Positions 1-8,879 of a DNA stretch of 63,874 nt are shown here, piece by piece. The stretch is taken from the NCBI GenBank assembly GCA_031292255.1, contig JARLHN010000024.1, forward strand, positions 1 through 63,874, in the 5' to 3' direction. Origin of the DNA: Oryzomonas sp. Lineage in GTDB: Bacteria; Desulfobacterota; Desulfuromonadia; Geobacterales; Pseudopelobacteraceae. Numbering within the stretch: the stretch's first letter is position 1; each line of letters starts with the position of its first letter. A program made the position numbers and the translations under genes. Below the pieces are notes generated by a model. The model worked only from the letters and a program-made list of their open reading frames with translations, did not search any database and was not told where the DNA came from.

Positions 1-158
1 AAGGTGTCGAGACCGAGGGGCAGTTGAAGTTCCTCAGAAAACAAAAATGCGATATCATACAAGGGTATTATTACAGCCGTCCTCTGCCGGCCGCGGAACT
101 TGCCGAATTTCTACGAAACAATCTTCCGGAGAAAGAGTGCGAAGAAATTCAGGTGTAA
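1..158 (+). CDS. C-terminal end of an EAL-domain (c-di-GMP phosphodiesterase-type) protein, partial
   Basis: The reading frame is open from position 3 to a TAA at 156-158, about 51 residues. It contains GVETEGQ, then CDIIQGYYYSRPLP, which is the classic end of an EAL domain (the last strand and helix of the TIM barrel, 'QGY-(Y/L)-(F/Y)-S-(R/K)-P-(L/M)'). EAL domains hydrolyse cyclic di-GMP, but the catalytic EAL and metal-binding residues lie outside the window, so activity cannot be judged. The gene is convergent with the transporter that ends at 178; only about 20 bases separate the two stops. Confidence 0.85.
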   Translation, partial: GVETEGQLKFLRKQKCDIIQGYYYSRPLPAAELAEFLRNNLPEKECEEIQV

Positions 159-177
159 TCGGCTTTTTATCGTCAAA

Positions 178-2163
178 TCAGATATTCACCCTGATCGGCA
201 GGATAACCGTAGTCAACCCATTCCATTGCAGACGGCGCTGGATAGCGAATGCGGTTTCGTTGTGCAACAAGCGATGATAAAACTTCTCCAAACGGAATGT
301 GAGCTGTCCTGTAAAGACCGTCGAGCGCGGATAAACTTCAGCTAACTGCTGACATAATTCCGTGGCACTTTCCACCACATCGGTTCCAACGGCCATCCGG
401 TAATCAGCGGCAAAGCCAAGCTTGCGGGCCAGTCCCACGTACTTCTCCAGTCCCTCCTGCACAGACTGCTCAAGAGCCGCCACTTCTTCGGCACCCTTGA
501 ACGACCCCGAATCGATCACCGCCACCGAGACAAAGATGACGTTTTTATACGTTTTGGGAAATGTTGTCAGGAGGGTGAGGAGCGTGTGTACTCCAAAACC
601 GCTATAACCGGACACCAACTGGATTGCGGTTGCTGCGTTATGGTCGGTAGCATCGGTATTAGGCAGACCGGAGGAGGGGAAATCAAGGAGCATTTCGTCA
701 AGTTGATTGACCCCTGCACGCACTTTCAGGTAATGGCCTTTGACTATATAACAGAGGGCAATAACCACTGAGGTTATAAGCAGCGTCAGCCACCCCCCCT
801 CTGCAAACTTTTCCACGGTGGTGATGACCAGAATGGTGGCACATATGGCCAAGCCAAGGAGGTGGATGCTCAAGTGCTGCAACCATTTTGGATCTTCTTT
901 GCGGCGTTGGATGAAAAAGCGGGACATGCCCAGCTGGGAGAGGGAAAAGGTGACGAAGACGTTTATAGAATACATTACGATCAGCGCATCGACTGAACCT
1001 TTTGTATAAAGCAACAATGCAATCGTGGCTGAACCCATCAGCATGATGCCGTTGCGCATGGTAAGCCGCACGGACAATGCAGCAAAGCGGTGGGGAAACC
1101 ATGAGTCAACCGCCATATTCGACATAACCCTTGGCCCATCCACGAAACCCGTCTGGGCGGCCACCAGGAGCAGGGCGCCTTCCGAGAAGATGGTGATAAA
1201 GGCTATTACGTTGCCCATGGGCCATTTGGCGAACAAGCCGTCGGCCAACACGGCATTGAGGGTTTTGCCCTCAACCGGCGTGATCCCTATGAGAGAGTAA
1301 CAGAAAAAGAGGACGCCGGCGGTAAAGGCCAGGGAGGTAGCCATGTAGACCATTGTTCGCTTGCCGGTTTGCACCCGCGGTTCGCGCATGATCTGCAGTC
1401 CGTTGGAAACCGCCTCGATACCGGTATAGGTACCGCCCCCAAGAGAATAGGCCCGCAGAAACAGCAGCAAAATGCCGAAAATGCCAATGGTGGAGAGGTC
1501 ATGATGTAAACCGGTTTTAAATTCATGCGCCAGCGGCACAAATCTATCCGTATGCATGAAAACACCGTACAGCAGCATTACGATGTGGGTAACGACGAAG
1601 GTGGCGAAAATGGGCGCCATCACCGCAATGGACTCCTTGACCCCCCGGATGTTCAGTACTATCAGGAATACGGCCAAAAAACAGGCGAAAGGGACCTTGT
1701 AGTGATGATACCCCTGTGGGATGTAGCTGAACATGGCATCCACGCAGGCTGCAATGGAGACGGTAATGGTCAGCACATAGTCCACCAGCAGCGCGCTACC
1801 CGAGACAACGCCCGCCTTCTCTCCCAGCATGTGAGTGGCAACTATGTAGCCGCCGCCGCCATGGGGAAAGTGCTCGATAATGCGAGAGTAAGCATAAGAG
1901 ATAATGAAAACGGTCAGGGCGGTTAATAACCCCAGCATAATGGCCAGATAGGTATGTTGCCCCAATGCGCGAAAGGCCTCTTCCGGCCCATAGGCCGATG
2001 ACGAGAGGCCGTCGGCTCCCAGGCCAACCCAAGCCAAAATCGGAATCAAGGACATTTTATGAAAGAGATTCGCGTCCTTAAGTTGTTTGGGAGCACCAAA
2101 AATCAAGAAACGAAATTTTTGATACAAATTCCCTGAGCCATTATCTTTTTTATCTGGTGCCAC
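178..2163 (-). CDS. kimA: KimA-like APC-superfamily potassium/amino-acid transporter
   Basis: This predicted inner-membrane transporter has about 661 residues. The N-terminal two thirds hold about 12 hydrophobic segments and the motifs GADGLSSSAYGPEEAF and PHGGGGYIVA, typical of the APC branch containing the Bacillus c-di-AMP-controlled K+ importer KimA (YdaO). A soluble C-terminal domain of about 150 residues follows. The open frame extends to 2286, but that part overlaps the leader terminator. The GTG at 2161-2163, preceded by GGAGG at 2168-2172, is therefore the preferred start. The upstream c-di-AMP riboswitch strongly supports a K+ uptake role, because c-di-AMP represses K+ import in many bacteria. 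A different APC substrate cannot be excluded from sequence alone. Confidence 0.8.
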   Translation of the reverse strand: MAPDKKDNGSGNLYQKFRFLIFGAPKQLKDANLFHKMSLIPILAWVGLGADGLSSSAYGPEEAFRALGQHTYLAIMLGLLTALTVFIISYAYSRIIEHFPHGGGGYIVATHMLGEKAGVVSGSALLVDYVLTITVSIAACVDAMFSYIPQGYHHYKVPFACFLAVFLIVLNIRGVKESIAVMAPIFATFVVTHIVMLLYGVFMHTDRFVPLAHEFKTGLHHDLSTIGIFGILLLFLRAYSLGGGTYTGIEAVSNGLQIMREPRVQTGKRTMVYMATSLAFTAGVLFFCYSLIGITPVEGKTLNAVLADGLFAKWPMGNVIAFITIFSEGALLLVAAQTGFVDGPRVMSNMAVDSWFPHRFAALSVRLTMRNGIMLMGSATIALLLYTKGSVDALIVMYSINVFVTFSLSQLGMSRFFIQRRKEDPKWLQHLSIHLLGLAICATILVITTVEKFAEGGWLTLLITSVVIALCYIVKGHYLKVRAGVNQLDEMLLDFPSSGLPNTDATDHNAATAIQLVSGYSGFGVHTLLTLLTTFPKTYKNVIFVSVAVIDSGSFKGAEEVAALEQSVQEGLEKYVGLARKLGFAADYRMAVGTDVVESATELCQQLAEVYPRSTVFTGQLTFRLEKFYHRLLHNETAFAIQRRLQWNGLTTVILPIRVNI

Positions 2164-2230
2164 GTTGCCTCCACAATAGTTTGAATAACATTTTTTCCCA
2201 TAAAAACCGCTCCGGCAATGGCCCGCGCAC

Positions 2231-2264
2231 AAAAAAAAGCCGCAGGCATAATACCAGCGGCTTT
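2231..2264 (-). terminator. Intrinsic terminator of the c-di-AMP riboswitch
   Basis: On the minus strand, AAAGCCGC, a short loop and GCGGCTTT are followed by a run of eight T. It lies just after the aptamer (3' end near 2285) and about 70 bases before the GTG start of the transporter. It can therefore act as the expression platform: ligand binding would favour termination (an OFF switch). Confidence 0.8.
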
Positions 2265-2284
2265 CATACGCTCTTTGCCCTTCC

Positions 2285-2432
2285 AAATCCCTACGAGGTT
2301 AGCTGACGGGCTCGGGTTTGAAAGTCCCCTATCCTGATACATCTCGACGTTGAGAAATATCAGCAATTCGCCCCAAAAACTTGGGTCCCCCGCACCCATC
2401 AACGATAAATGGGTCTCGGTTGTCTGCATTCT
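2285..2432 (-). ncRNA. ydaO/yuaA-type cyclic di-AMP riboswitch aptamer
   Basis: Read on the minus strand, this leader holds the conserved blocks of the ydaO class in order: GGGGGACCCAA near 2380-2390, GGGGCGAA near 2368, GGGGAC near 2327, and then CCGAGCCCGTCAGCTAACCT followed by CGTAGG around 2290-2313. The last block nearly matches the hallmark segment of B. subtilis ydaO RNA. The class binds c-di-AMP and normally shuts off K+ uptake genes. Here it precedes a terminator and a KimA-like gene, which is the expected context. The 5' boundary is approximate. Confidence 0.85.
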
Positions 2433-2443
2433 GTTTTGTTGGA

Positions 2444-2471
2444 AATATACAGAGTAAAATTTTTCTGTCAA
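2444..2471 (-). promoter_or_regulatory. Sigma-70 promoter for the riboswitch leader
   Basis: On the minus strand TTGACA (2466-2471), a 16-base spacer and TATATT (2444-2449) form a near-consensus promoter. Transcription would start around 2437, immediately before the aptamer, giving a leader of roughly 270 bases before the GTG start. Confidence 0.65.
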
Positions 2472-2507
2472 GATTGAATTTGAGACTGTTGAGGTAAAAG
2501 TACGTCC

Positions 2508-4487
2508 TCATCCCGCCAGAACTATCCCTCCCATGTCGGTGTCCGCCTCGCGGATGAAACGGTCGAAGTCGTTTCCGGCCAAACCGGCCATCTCTCCCAA
2601 GGTTACCGTCTTCAAGGTGTTTAATTCGTAGTCTCCGCTGTTGTAGGTGGTCGTGTAGAAAGAAATCCGTTTTTCCCGATCAAGCCCCATGGCCAGTAAC
2701 TGCCGGGCACCACGCTGAATGAGGGCCAACTTGTCAAGCAGGTCGGCACGGCTCCTCACCGACCAGACTCCGAGGTAGACCGGACTGTCGGGATTGCGCA
2801 CATCGCCCACAAGCTCTCCACGCAGCAGTTCATCACGCGGCCGCCCAAGGTAGGGAACGAAATCAAGATGCTCCGCCAGCTTGCGGTCGGTGGTGAAAAA
2901 CCTGCCGCTGTCCGGGTCGAGGGTAAATATCATGGTACGGTCAAGAGTCTGGCCATAACTCTGGAACAGCACATCCTTGTACTCGTTGAACGATACGTTG
3001 TTGCTCAGCCAGGTTTCATTGCGGTTGATGCGGCTTGTTATGCCGAGTAGCCAGGAACCGATGGAGGGGTGATCGATGCGGCATTTGCGCACCTCGTTTT
3101 TCAGGTGATCGAAGCCATGGCCGCCGAAGCGGTAGAGCAGCACATTCTGGAAGATATCGCGCACATTGTTGTAGCGGCTGAAGTGATAGATCAGGTCGTA
3201 GCTGAATAGCTCCATCTGGCGCAACTGCCAGATGAACGCGGCAATTTCGGTGCGGCTGCCGGCGGCATTCAAGGCAATGTACTGGCTTGATTTGATGAAT
3301 CGGATATAGCGGCTCCATAGCTCATTGAGAAGGAGGCTGGTGCGGGTGGTGCTGCGTTTGAAGGTGATGGTCCAGCGGGTGAACTTACCCGCCTCGCTTT
3401 CCACCCTGATATTGTCGCTTCCGAAAGAGGCGTACACCTGGCGCGTGCCAATCCCCTCCCCTTCGTGCGGCCCTTTGGAGGTGTGACCGACAAAGAGCGG
3501 CACGTTATCCGGGCCGGGCACAAGCCGCTCGGCCGCCATACCGATGCCGTTGTCGCTGATGGCCAGGATTATGCTGTCATCGAGCTGCTGCAAGCTGAAT
3601 TCCATCACGCCGCGCCGACCGCTCTCGCGGATGGCATCCATGGCATTGGCCACGATATTGATCAGTGCGCGACTGAAACCGACGTAGGTGCCGCTGACCG
3701 AATCAATGCGCGACGCACAGGAGAAACGTACCTCGCAGCTACTGTCCACCGCCTCGATATACGGGATGACTCGCTCGAACAGCAACTCCTTGAGCGATAC
3801 TTTGTGGGACAGATGTACGGTGTCTTCGTACATGTTGAGAATGTTGAACATAACCCGCGTTTCGCGGGTGATATCCTCGGCAATCTTGCTGAAATTATCC
3901 ACCGACATCATGGCAGCCATGTCGGAAAGCACGCGCAGCGATTTCCGCACGTCATGGCGCACCTTGCTCAATTCCTCGACAATGGTCACTTCCGGCCGGG
4001 TAGAGGCCGCCGTGGTTTCGCACAGAACCGCGGCCGTCGCCTCCATCAGTTGGAAGGTCATCTTGCGGTAGACCACGTGCTCGGCAACGACGAACCCCTT
4101 GCTCCTGAAAAATTCGATGGAGCTGACCAACTTGTCCCAGACATAGAGGTAGATATGGGCATTGGGCGCCACGGAGTAGGCCAAACGGTTAACCAGCGCC
4201 GTGCCGATCCCTTTGCCCCGGCCGAACGGACTGGTTATCTGGCGGTAGATATGAAATTTATTCCGGTCTGGAGTGGCATACACCTGCATGAAGCCGAGCA
4301 CTTCTACCCGATCCTCCCACACATAGCTGTGCTGATAGTCCATGTCGATGGACTTATCAAGGATATAGGGAGAAGGGATTGCCAGCGAATCGATGTTCAG
4401 CAGCGGCTGCTGGGCAATGTTTTTTTCATCTTGAGGGGTGAGCAGCCTGATGTGGGGATGCTGCCCGCTCTTCGTTAAAGTAGTCAT
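2508..4487 (-). CDS. GNAT acetyltransferase-histidine kinase fusion
   Basis: This 659-residue predicted cytoplasmic protein has no membrane segments. Residues about 10-145 form a GNAT-like fold with the acetyl-CoA loop GRGKGIGTA and a conserved IYLYVWDKL strand. Residues about 175-390 form a histidine kinase: an H-box-like LSKVRHDVRKSL helix, the N-box NIVANAMDAI, the G1 box SDNGIGM, then a G2-like GIGTRQVYASF. The last 240 or so residues are of unknown type. An ATG at 4487 is chosen because the GNAT fold begins there; 25 residues upstream look non-coding. The sequence shows no receiver domain and no neighbouring response regulator, so the phosphate acceptor is unknown. It lies about 35 bases upstream of the promoter of the KimA-like gene and is transcribed the same way. 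Confidence 0.75.
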   Translation of the reverse strand: MTTLTKSGQHPHIRLLTPQDEKNIAQQPLLNIDSLAIPSPYILDKSIDMDYQHSYVWEDRVEVLGFMQVYATPDRNKFHIYRQITSPFGRGKGIGTALVNRLAYSVAPNAHIYLYVWDKLVSSIEFFRSKGFVVAEHVVYRKMTFQLMEATAAVLCETTAASTRPEVTIVEELSKVRHDVRKSLRVLSDMAAMMSVDNFSKIAEDITRETRVMFNILNMYEDTVHLSHKVSLKELLFERVIPYIEAVDSSCEVRFSCASRIDSVSGTYVGFSRALINIVANAMDAIRESGRRGVMEFSLQQLDDSIILAISDNGIGMAAERLVPGPDNVPLFVGHTSKGPHEGEGIGTRQVYASFGSDNIRVESEAGKFTRWTITFKRSTTRTSLLLNELWSRYIRFIKSSQYIALNAAGSRTEIAAFIWQLRQMELFSYDLIYHFSRYNNVRDIFQNVLLYRFGGHGFDHLKNEVRKCRIDHPSIGSWLLGITSRINRNETWLSNNVSFNEYKDVLFQSYGQTLDRTMIFTLDPDSGRFFTTDRKLAEHLDFVPYLGRPRDELLRGELVGDVRNPDSPVYLGVWSVRSRADLLDKLALIQRGARQLLAMGLDREKRISFYTTTYNSGDYELNTLKTVTLGEMAGLAGNDFDRFIREADTDMGGIVLAG

Positions 4488-4578
4488 ATCGCTGTCGTTG
4501 CAACGGGTTGAATGAAGTCTTTGGCAACTGCTTCTCTTAGGATCATTGCATATATACAACAATTGTCACTTTTTGTGT

Positions 4579-4656
4579 TGATTAACGTCGATCTTCCGCT
4601 AACGATCAAGCCCCCTTTTTAAAGAGGGAAACCATGTGGCGGTGATGGCCAATTCA
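4579..4656. repeat. Degenerate copy of palindromic element family A
   Basis: The left end TGATTAACGTCGATCTTCCG matches the inverted right end of the element at 25298-25380. The right end GTGGCGGTGATGGCCAAT resembles the right end of the 34728-34868 copy. The middle (CCCCCTTTTTAAAGAGGG) is a short hairpin. The copy is only about 78 bases long and shows no target duplication. Confidence 0.55.
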
Positions 4657-4708
4657 GAATGAATGGTCCAGTCCGGAGTTTCCTTGAGTGCAGCTTCACA
4701 AATATGAA

Positions 4709-4732
4709 AAGCCCGCATTTTATAGCGGGCTT
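4709..4732 (-). terminator. Terminator-like hairpin between divergent genes
   Basis: An 8-bp stem, AAGCCCGC/GCGGGCTT with an 8-base loop, is followed by TTTT on the minus strand. No protein gene ends here on either strand, since the flanking genes at 4487 and 5667 diverge. It could end a short unannotated transcript. Confidence 0.5.
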
Positions 4733-5650
4733 CACTTTAATCTGACTTTTCCCATTTCATGGGTCTTAGGCATCATTCATAAGCCTATGATGGACTTCCT
4801 ATGTATGTAAATTACCCGGTGGCGTGTCTTCCGTCATGCGTTACCTCCTTGGCTGTTTCTACAACCTGGGAAACCTGTTCATTGACCCATGAACTCCTTG
4901 TGAACCATTTTTTGTGTTGCAGGTATGACTACCTTAAGTTCACTATATTCCATCCGAACTATAAAATAACAGACTGTTTTTTATTTTTTTTGAAGTGTAT
5001 AATAAGAAATTGTGTGGGTGGCACCGGTCCCCTAAAGCCCTTTCCCTAAAATATTCGCCACGTTACCCGTCAAACCTATCCAAAGCCTTGCCATACAACC
5101 TTCCCCGTTAAATCGAACGTTATTTTTCAGCAGTATTCGTAAGCCCTACAGCAGGTATCTTCCAGACACCGGGAGTTTAACGTTATCTTAATATCTTAAG
5201 GCTCACTTAAGAATCATGAAATATGATAACGCCCGTTGCACCCTCTCGTCCGTTTCAGAACCCAAACCAGCTTAATGTCCATTGTCTAACCAAAAGTTTA
5301 ATCAAGTAATAAGAAAAAAATTATTATACAGCAACTTAACAGGATTAATCATCTTCACTTTTAGTACTGAACCTCTATTACTTACTATCAAGCATTTCAT
5401 AAGACAATAGCATAAATAATTTGTATCCGTTTAAATGATATCGACTTGTATTATATATAAACAAATATATTAGATTATCTTAAAATATACTGTTTATTTG
5501 GGTCAACCATAAATTTTTTTGGCACTCGTTATATATATTATTACATAACGGTTGGAATTTGTTTTTATACGTTCTGAAAGAAAGTTTGCCTCGTGAGAAT
5601 ATTCTAGGACCGCTTTTAGCCCTCATAGAATATCCACAAATTTCATATAG
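4733..5650. other. Long non-coding AT-rich region upstream of the porin
   Basis: No convincing gene is seen here. An 82-residue frame at 4801-5049 has no RBS or protein-like pattern. The stretch from about 5280 to 5580 is strongly AT-rich, with alternating TATATA tracts, as expected for a regulated promoter region or a nucleoid-protein binding zone. A small dyad, CTTAAG-GCTCA-CTTAAG, lies near 5196-5212. Confidence 0.5.
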
Positions 5651-5666
5651 GTAAGGAGGAAGAAAA

Positions 5667-7025
5667 ATGGACTATCTCGGAAAGCAGAAAACACTGGCGG
5701 TTGGTCTGGCAGCAGTATTATTAGCATTACCGCAGTTAGCACTGGCTGATCTTGAAATCAACAAATACGGAGTGAATTTAGGGGTGTATGCCGTTCTCGA
5801 TGCCGGTTACGGGTATCTTGAGCATTCATATGGCGGCAGCTCGGTTTTTGCGTCGACAGTCAACCCCTATAATTTGAATAGCTCAAGCGGTAGCTTCAAC
5901 GGTATCTATACTGGTGGCGTATCCATGTCGCGTTGGGGCGTCAGGGGGGATGTTGACCTGGGGAATGACAGGAAGGGTTTCTTCAAATTAGAGTCTGCCA
6001 TTGACGTTAATTCCGGACAACTAAGCAATAATGGACAGTCGATTTTTAATGCCATCAATCATGGAGGGTCGAGACCTCAATCGGCCAATGGCGCCAGTGC
6101 GATCAATGGCCAGTTGTTCTCGCGCGCCGCTTATATCGGTATTTCGGATCCCCTGTTCGGTTCTTTGGAGATTGGGCGCACGACTAACTTTTCCCTGGAT
6201 CAAGTGGGCGAATATGATCCGGTGCAAGCGGCTCTGTTGTTTTCGCCGCTCGGTTTTTCCGGTGGCATTGGCGGCGGATTGGGCGCAACGGAAAACACTC
6301 GTCTCGATGACAGCATTAAATACGAAAATAAACTGAGTGGATTAAAATATGGTGGCGTGGAGCTTGGTGGCATAACTTTCGGTTTGCAATATAAATTCGC
6401 TAGCGGCTCCACCGATCAGTCGGCAGGTTCTGCCTATGTAGCAATGCTCGGGTATGACTATGGCCCGTTCAGCCTCAAGGGGACATATTCGCAAACGTTC
6501 AACACGGTTGCGTGGGCAACACAATATTCCAACGTTGTCTCACCGGATGCCAATTTGCAAATTGAAAATACCCAGGGTTATATGCTCACCGGCATGTATA
6601 AGATAAACCCTGATGCCACGGTGAAAGCAGGTTACGAATACTCGAAAATCAGTGCTCCATCGAACACGAACCTGACTAATATTGTGAGTTACTATGGTAT
6701 AACACTACCTGACACGGCTGTTAATGCATCTCCTGACCAGTATTTCGAAACCTTCTGGATCGGCGGTGATTACAAGTTCACCAAAAATTTTGATCTTGGC
6801 GCTGGATATTACCATATCAACACCTATAATGAACCGGATAAGGGTAAAGACTACATAGCCAATGCCTACTCTGTTTTGGCCGATTATACCTTTAACAAAT
6901 ACTTTGACACATACGCAGCCATAATTATTATGAAATACAATGGCGAAGGGTTGGACAAGCACACACCAATAAACGCCTATTCAAGTAATGCCATGTGTGG
7001 TACCGGTATACGTTTCAAGTTCTAA
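5667..7025 (+). CDS. Outer-membrane beta-barrel porin
   Basis: This 452-residue predicted protein has a Sec signal peptide cleaved after PQLALA at about residue 27. Amphipathic beta strands rich in Gly, Tyr and Asn follow, and the last residue is Phe (GTGIRFKF), the usual BAM-recognition ending. Features such as SRWGVRGDVDLG near residue 87 and QLFSRAAYIGIS resemble Gram-negative general porins (porin_4 type). An ideal RBS, AAGGAGG (5653-5659), lies eight bases before the ATG. The gene stands alone: its long AT-rich leader and own terminator (7103-7134) suggest a single-gene transcript. The substrate is not predictable. Confidence 0.85.
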   Translation: MDYLGKQKTLAVGLAAVLLALPQLALADLEINKYGVNLGVYAVLDAGYGYLEHSYGGSSVFASTVNPYNLNSSSGSFNGIYTGGVSMSRWGVRGDVDLGNDRKGFFKLESAIDVNSGQLSNNGQSIFNAINHGGSRPQSANGASAINGQLFSRAAYIGISDPLFGSLEIGRTTNFSLDQVGEYDPVQAALLFSPLGFSGGIGGGLGATENTRLDDSIKYENKLSGLKYGGVELGGITFGLQYKFASGSTDQSAGSAYVAMLGYDYGPFSLKGTYSQTFNTVAWATQYSNVVSPDANLQIENTQGYMLTGMYKINPDATVKAGYEYSKISAPSNTNLTNIVSYYGITLPDTAVNASPDQYFETFWIGGDYKFTKNFDLGAGYYHINTYNEPDKGKDYIANAYSVLADYTFNKYFDTYAAIIIMKYNGEGLDKHTPINAYSSNAMCGTGIRFKF

Positions 7026-7102
7026 CGGCAAAATAACTTTAAAAGAATATTACCTCACAAACGTTTTAGCACATATTCTGTAAATTTTTCACAAAACGGC
7101 AC

Positions 7103-7134
7103 AAAGGGAGGTAGCCTATTCGGCACCTCCCTTT
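7103..7134 (+). terminator. Terminator of the porin gene
   Basis: A 10-bp stem AAAGGGAGGT/ACCTCCCTTT with a 12-base loop lies 78 bases after the porin stop. It is nearly symmetric, so it could also serve the minus strand. Confidence 0.75.
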
Positions 7135-7282
7135 CCATTGATCACAGTACAATATGCATGTTCTTGTGTGATATCCAGCTCATGATGTAATCTGGTAACA
7201 ACTTACAAACAACTTGTCCTGATCAGACAATCGGGTTTGCCACTAATGGCCAACCATAGCCCCTGTGATCTGAAATCAGGAT

Positions 7283-8299
7283 TTATTGTCTGTAATGCTC
7301 GATCAGGCGGGATAAATAAGACTCGGAATAGATTTTTTCTATAGTTATTCTTGCGACGCGCCCGATATTCATCCTTAATTCCGGATTGTTTTTTAAGTTC
7401 ATGAGAATTTCGTACGCATCTTTTTCAGTGTCAAATTTGAATCCATTCACACCATGCTCTATAAATTCATTATACCCACCCCTGTTTTCACAGACTACCG
7501 GCAGGCCACAGGCCATGGCTTCCAACACAACCCGACCGTAGGCTTCATAATATTCAGGAGCTGTTCGATAATAAAAGCAGTTAATGCTATGCATGAAACT
7601 AACCGCATCCAGGGCGCATGCAGGAAGAAGCTCGACATTTTCAACATCTCTGAGGTCAGGTGATAAGCAGGTTCCCCCCATGATCTTTATGACGATTCCC
7701 TGCGCGGCCAGTTTACGATAGAAGCTTATATCTCCTTCATGGTGCTTGAGGAGATTATCCCGGCTCAATCGCCCAATGATAAATTGGCCGTCAGGCGAGA
7801 TCCGTTCCGGGACTGCCATGGAAAATCGTTCAATATCAATGGGTGAATGCTCGACTATGTCGTTATTATTTTGATCCTGCCTCATCTCCCTGCATGCGTA
7901 GACGGTTTCGATTGGCTTTCTGCAGTATTTGGCGAGAAACCTCTTTCGTTCGTTCCAAGCTTCATAATCAAGCGTATTGAATACGATGATGATTCGCCGC
8001 GGCCTCGCCCACTTGACCCAACCGCCAATATTAAAATAGACCCCCACAAAGATGAAAACACCCGTTTTAGGGAATCTTAACTTTCGTGGTTTAATTCTCC
8101 TGATCGGAAACTGTTCGGTCAATGATGGGTCGGGTTTGAATTCTGTCCAAAGAGATACCTTGCAAACCCGTGAAAGAATAGTATAGAGGTTCATCGACCT
8201 CCACTCACTTCCGCCGGAGGCATCCCACAACGGGTTAATTATGTGAACCTCATCGGGATCAGCAAAGGGCAACTTGAATTTCATGATCTCATCGTACAT
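7283..8299 (-). CDS. Glycosyltransferase, GT4-like (group 1)
   Basis: A protein of about 338 residues with a GT-B-like C-terminal half. The segment EAYGRVVLEAMACGLPVVCE (about residues 248-267) carries the E-x7-E nucleotide-sugar motif of GT4 enzymes, followed by GGYNEFIEHGVNGF. A conserved FIIGRLSRDNLLKHH region (about residue 174) marks the linker to the donor domain. The N-terminal domain is short, so the protein is slightly below the usual 360-400 residues. The start may be 8299 or the in-frame ATG at 8284; neither has a strong RBS. It is isolated from other sugar genes, so the acceptor is unknown. Confidence 0.75.
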   Translation of the reverse strand: MYDEIMKFKLPFADPDEVHIINPLWDASGGSEWRSMNLYTILSRVCKVSLWTEFKPDPSLTEQFPIRRIKPRKLRFPKTGVFIFVGVYFNIGGWVKWARPRRIIIVFNTLDYEAWNERKRFLAKYCRKPIETVYACREMRQDQNNNDIVEHSPIDIERFSMAVPERISPDGQFIIGRLSRDNLLKHHEGDISFYRKLAAQGIVIKIMGGTCLSPDLRDVENVELLPACALDAVSFMHSINCFYYRTAPEYYEAYGRVVLEAMACGLPVVCENRGGYNEFIEHGVNGFKFDTEKDAYEILMNLKNNPELRMNIGRVARITIEKIYSESYLSRLIEHYRQ

Positions 8300-8583
8300 T
8301 ATTGTTTGTAATCTGCATTAATGGCAATCAGGAGACCTCACGGATAATGATATAAACAACTACATGTGAAGGAGCATGACAAAGATGCCGCATTTTCGTT
8401 AATTGTTAAAATCAGGTTATCGTTTTAAATGTCGAAAAAAGAGGAAGGAGGCTTACCGAAAACACCATTTATGATATAAAATAAATGGTTAACAACATCA
8501 AGTAAATAAAATCGACTTCCTTGCCGTATCCATCCGGATCAATACATTGAATCCGGCTTGAATCCAGCCATGCCTGCGAAAGT

Positions 8584-8879
8584 TTATTCATTTTCTTGTT
8601 GGTTCACGTCATCAATAATTAAGGCTACAGCACTGGCCGCTGAAACAATTGTCCAGAGTATCACGCCTTGTGCCAGCGGCTTCACGCCTGTTCTGCCCAG
8701 CACTTCGCCGGTTAGGCCGCTACCAATCAGGAAGAGAATAACCACCAAACTCCGTTTCGCCATGCTGTTAAGCGGGCCCCGAACCTGATGAATTTAGGAA
8801 GCTTTGATCTGACGGCCGCAGCGACAACGAAGCCAATGATGAAGACAGGGAATTTGACCGTTCCGGCCGATGCAATTGA
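8584..8879 (-). pseudogene. 3' remnant of a YeiH-family (UPF0324) membrane exporter, frameshifted
   Basis: Two reading frames together give the C-terminus of a YeiH-type protein. The first frame reads KFPVFIIGFVVAAAVRSKLP (8848 downward). After a frameshift near 8775 the second reads MAKRSLVVILFLIGSGL, then GVILWTIVSAASAVAL, and stops at 8584. The N-terminal eight or so helices are missing and are replaced by unrelated sequence. YeiH proteins are putative anion (sulfate-type) exporters, so the remnant fits the sulfur genes next to it, but it cannot make a working transporter. Confidence 0.75.

Noticed and set aside
3465-4478. Long plus-strand frame antisense to the GNAT-kinase gene
   Set aside because: The minus-strand frame has recognisable GNAT and kinase motifs; the plus-strand translation has none and is rich in His, Arg and Gly, as GC-rich antisense frames usually are.
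4801-5049. 82-codon plus-strand frame
   Set aside because: No RBS, odd composition (many Cys, Phe and Leu), and no protein-like pattern in a non-coding AT-rich region.
5518-5536. Sigma-54 promoter for the porin (TTGGCAC near 5519)
   Set aside because: The -12 GC is missing: the bases ten positions after GG are AT.
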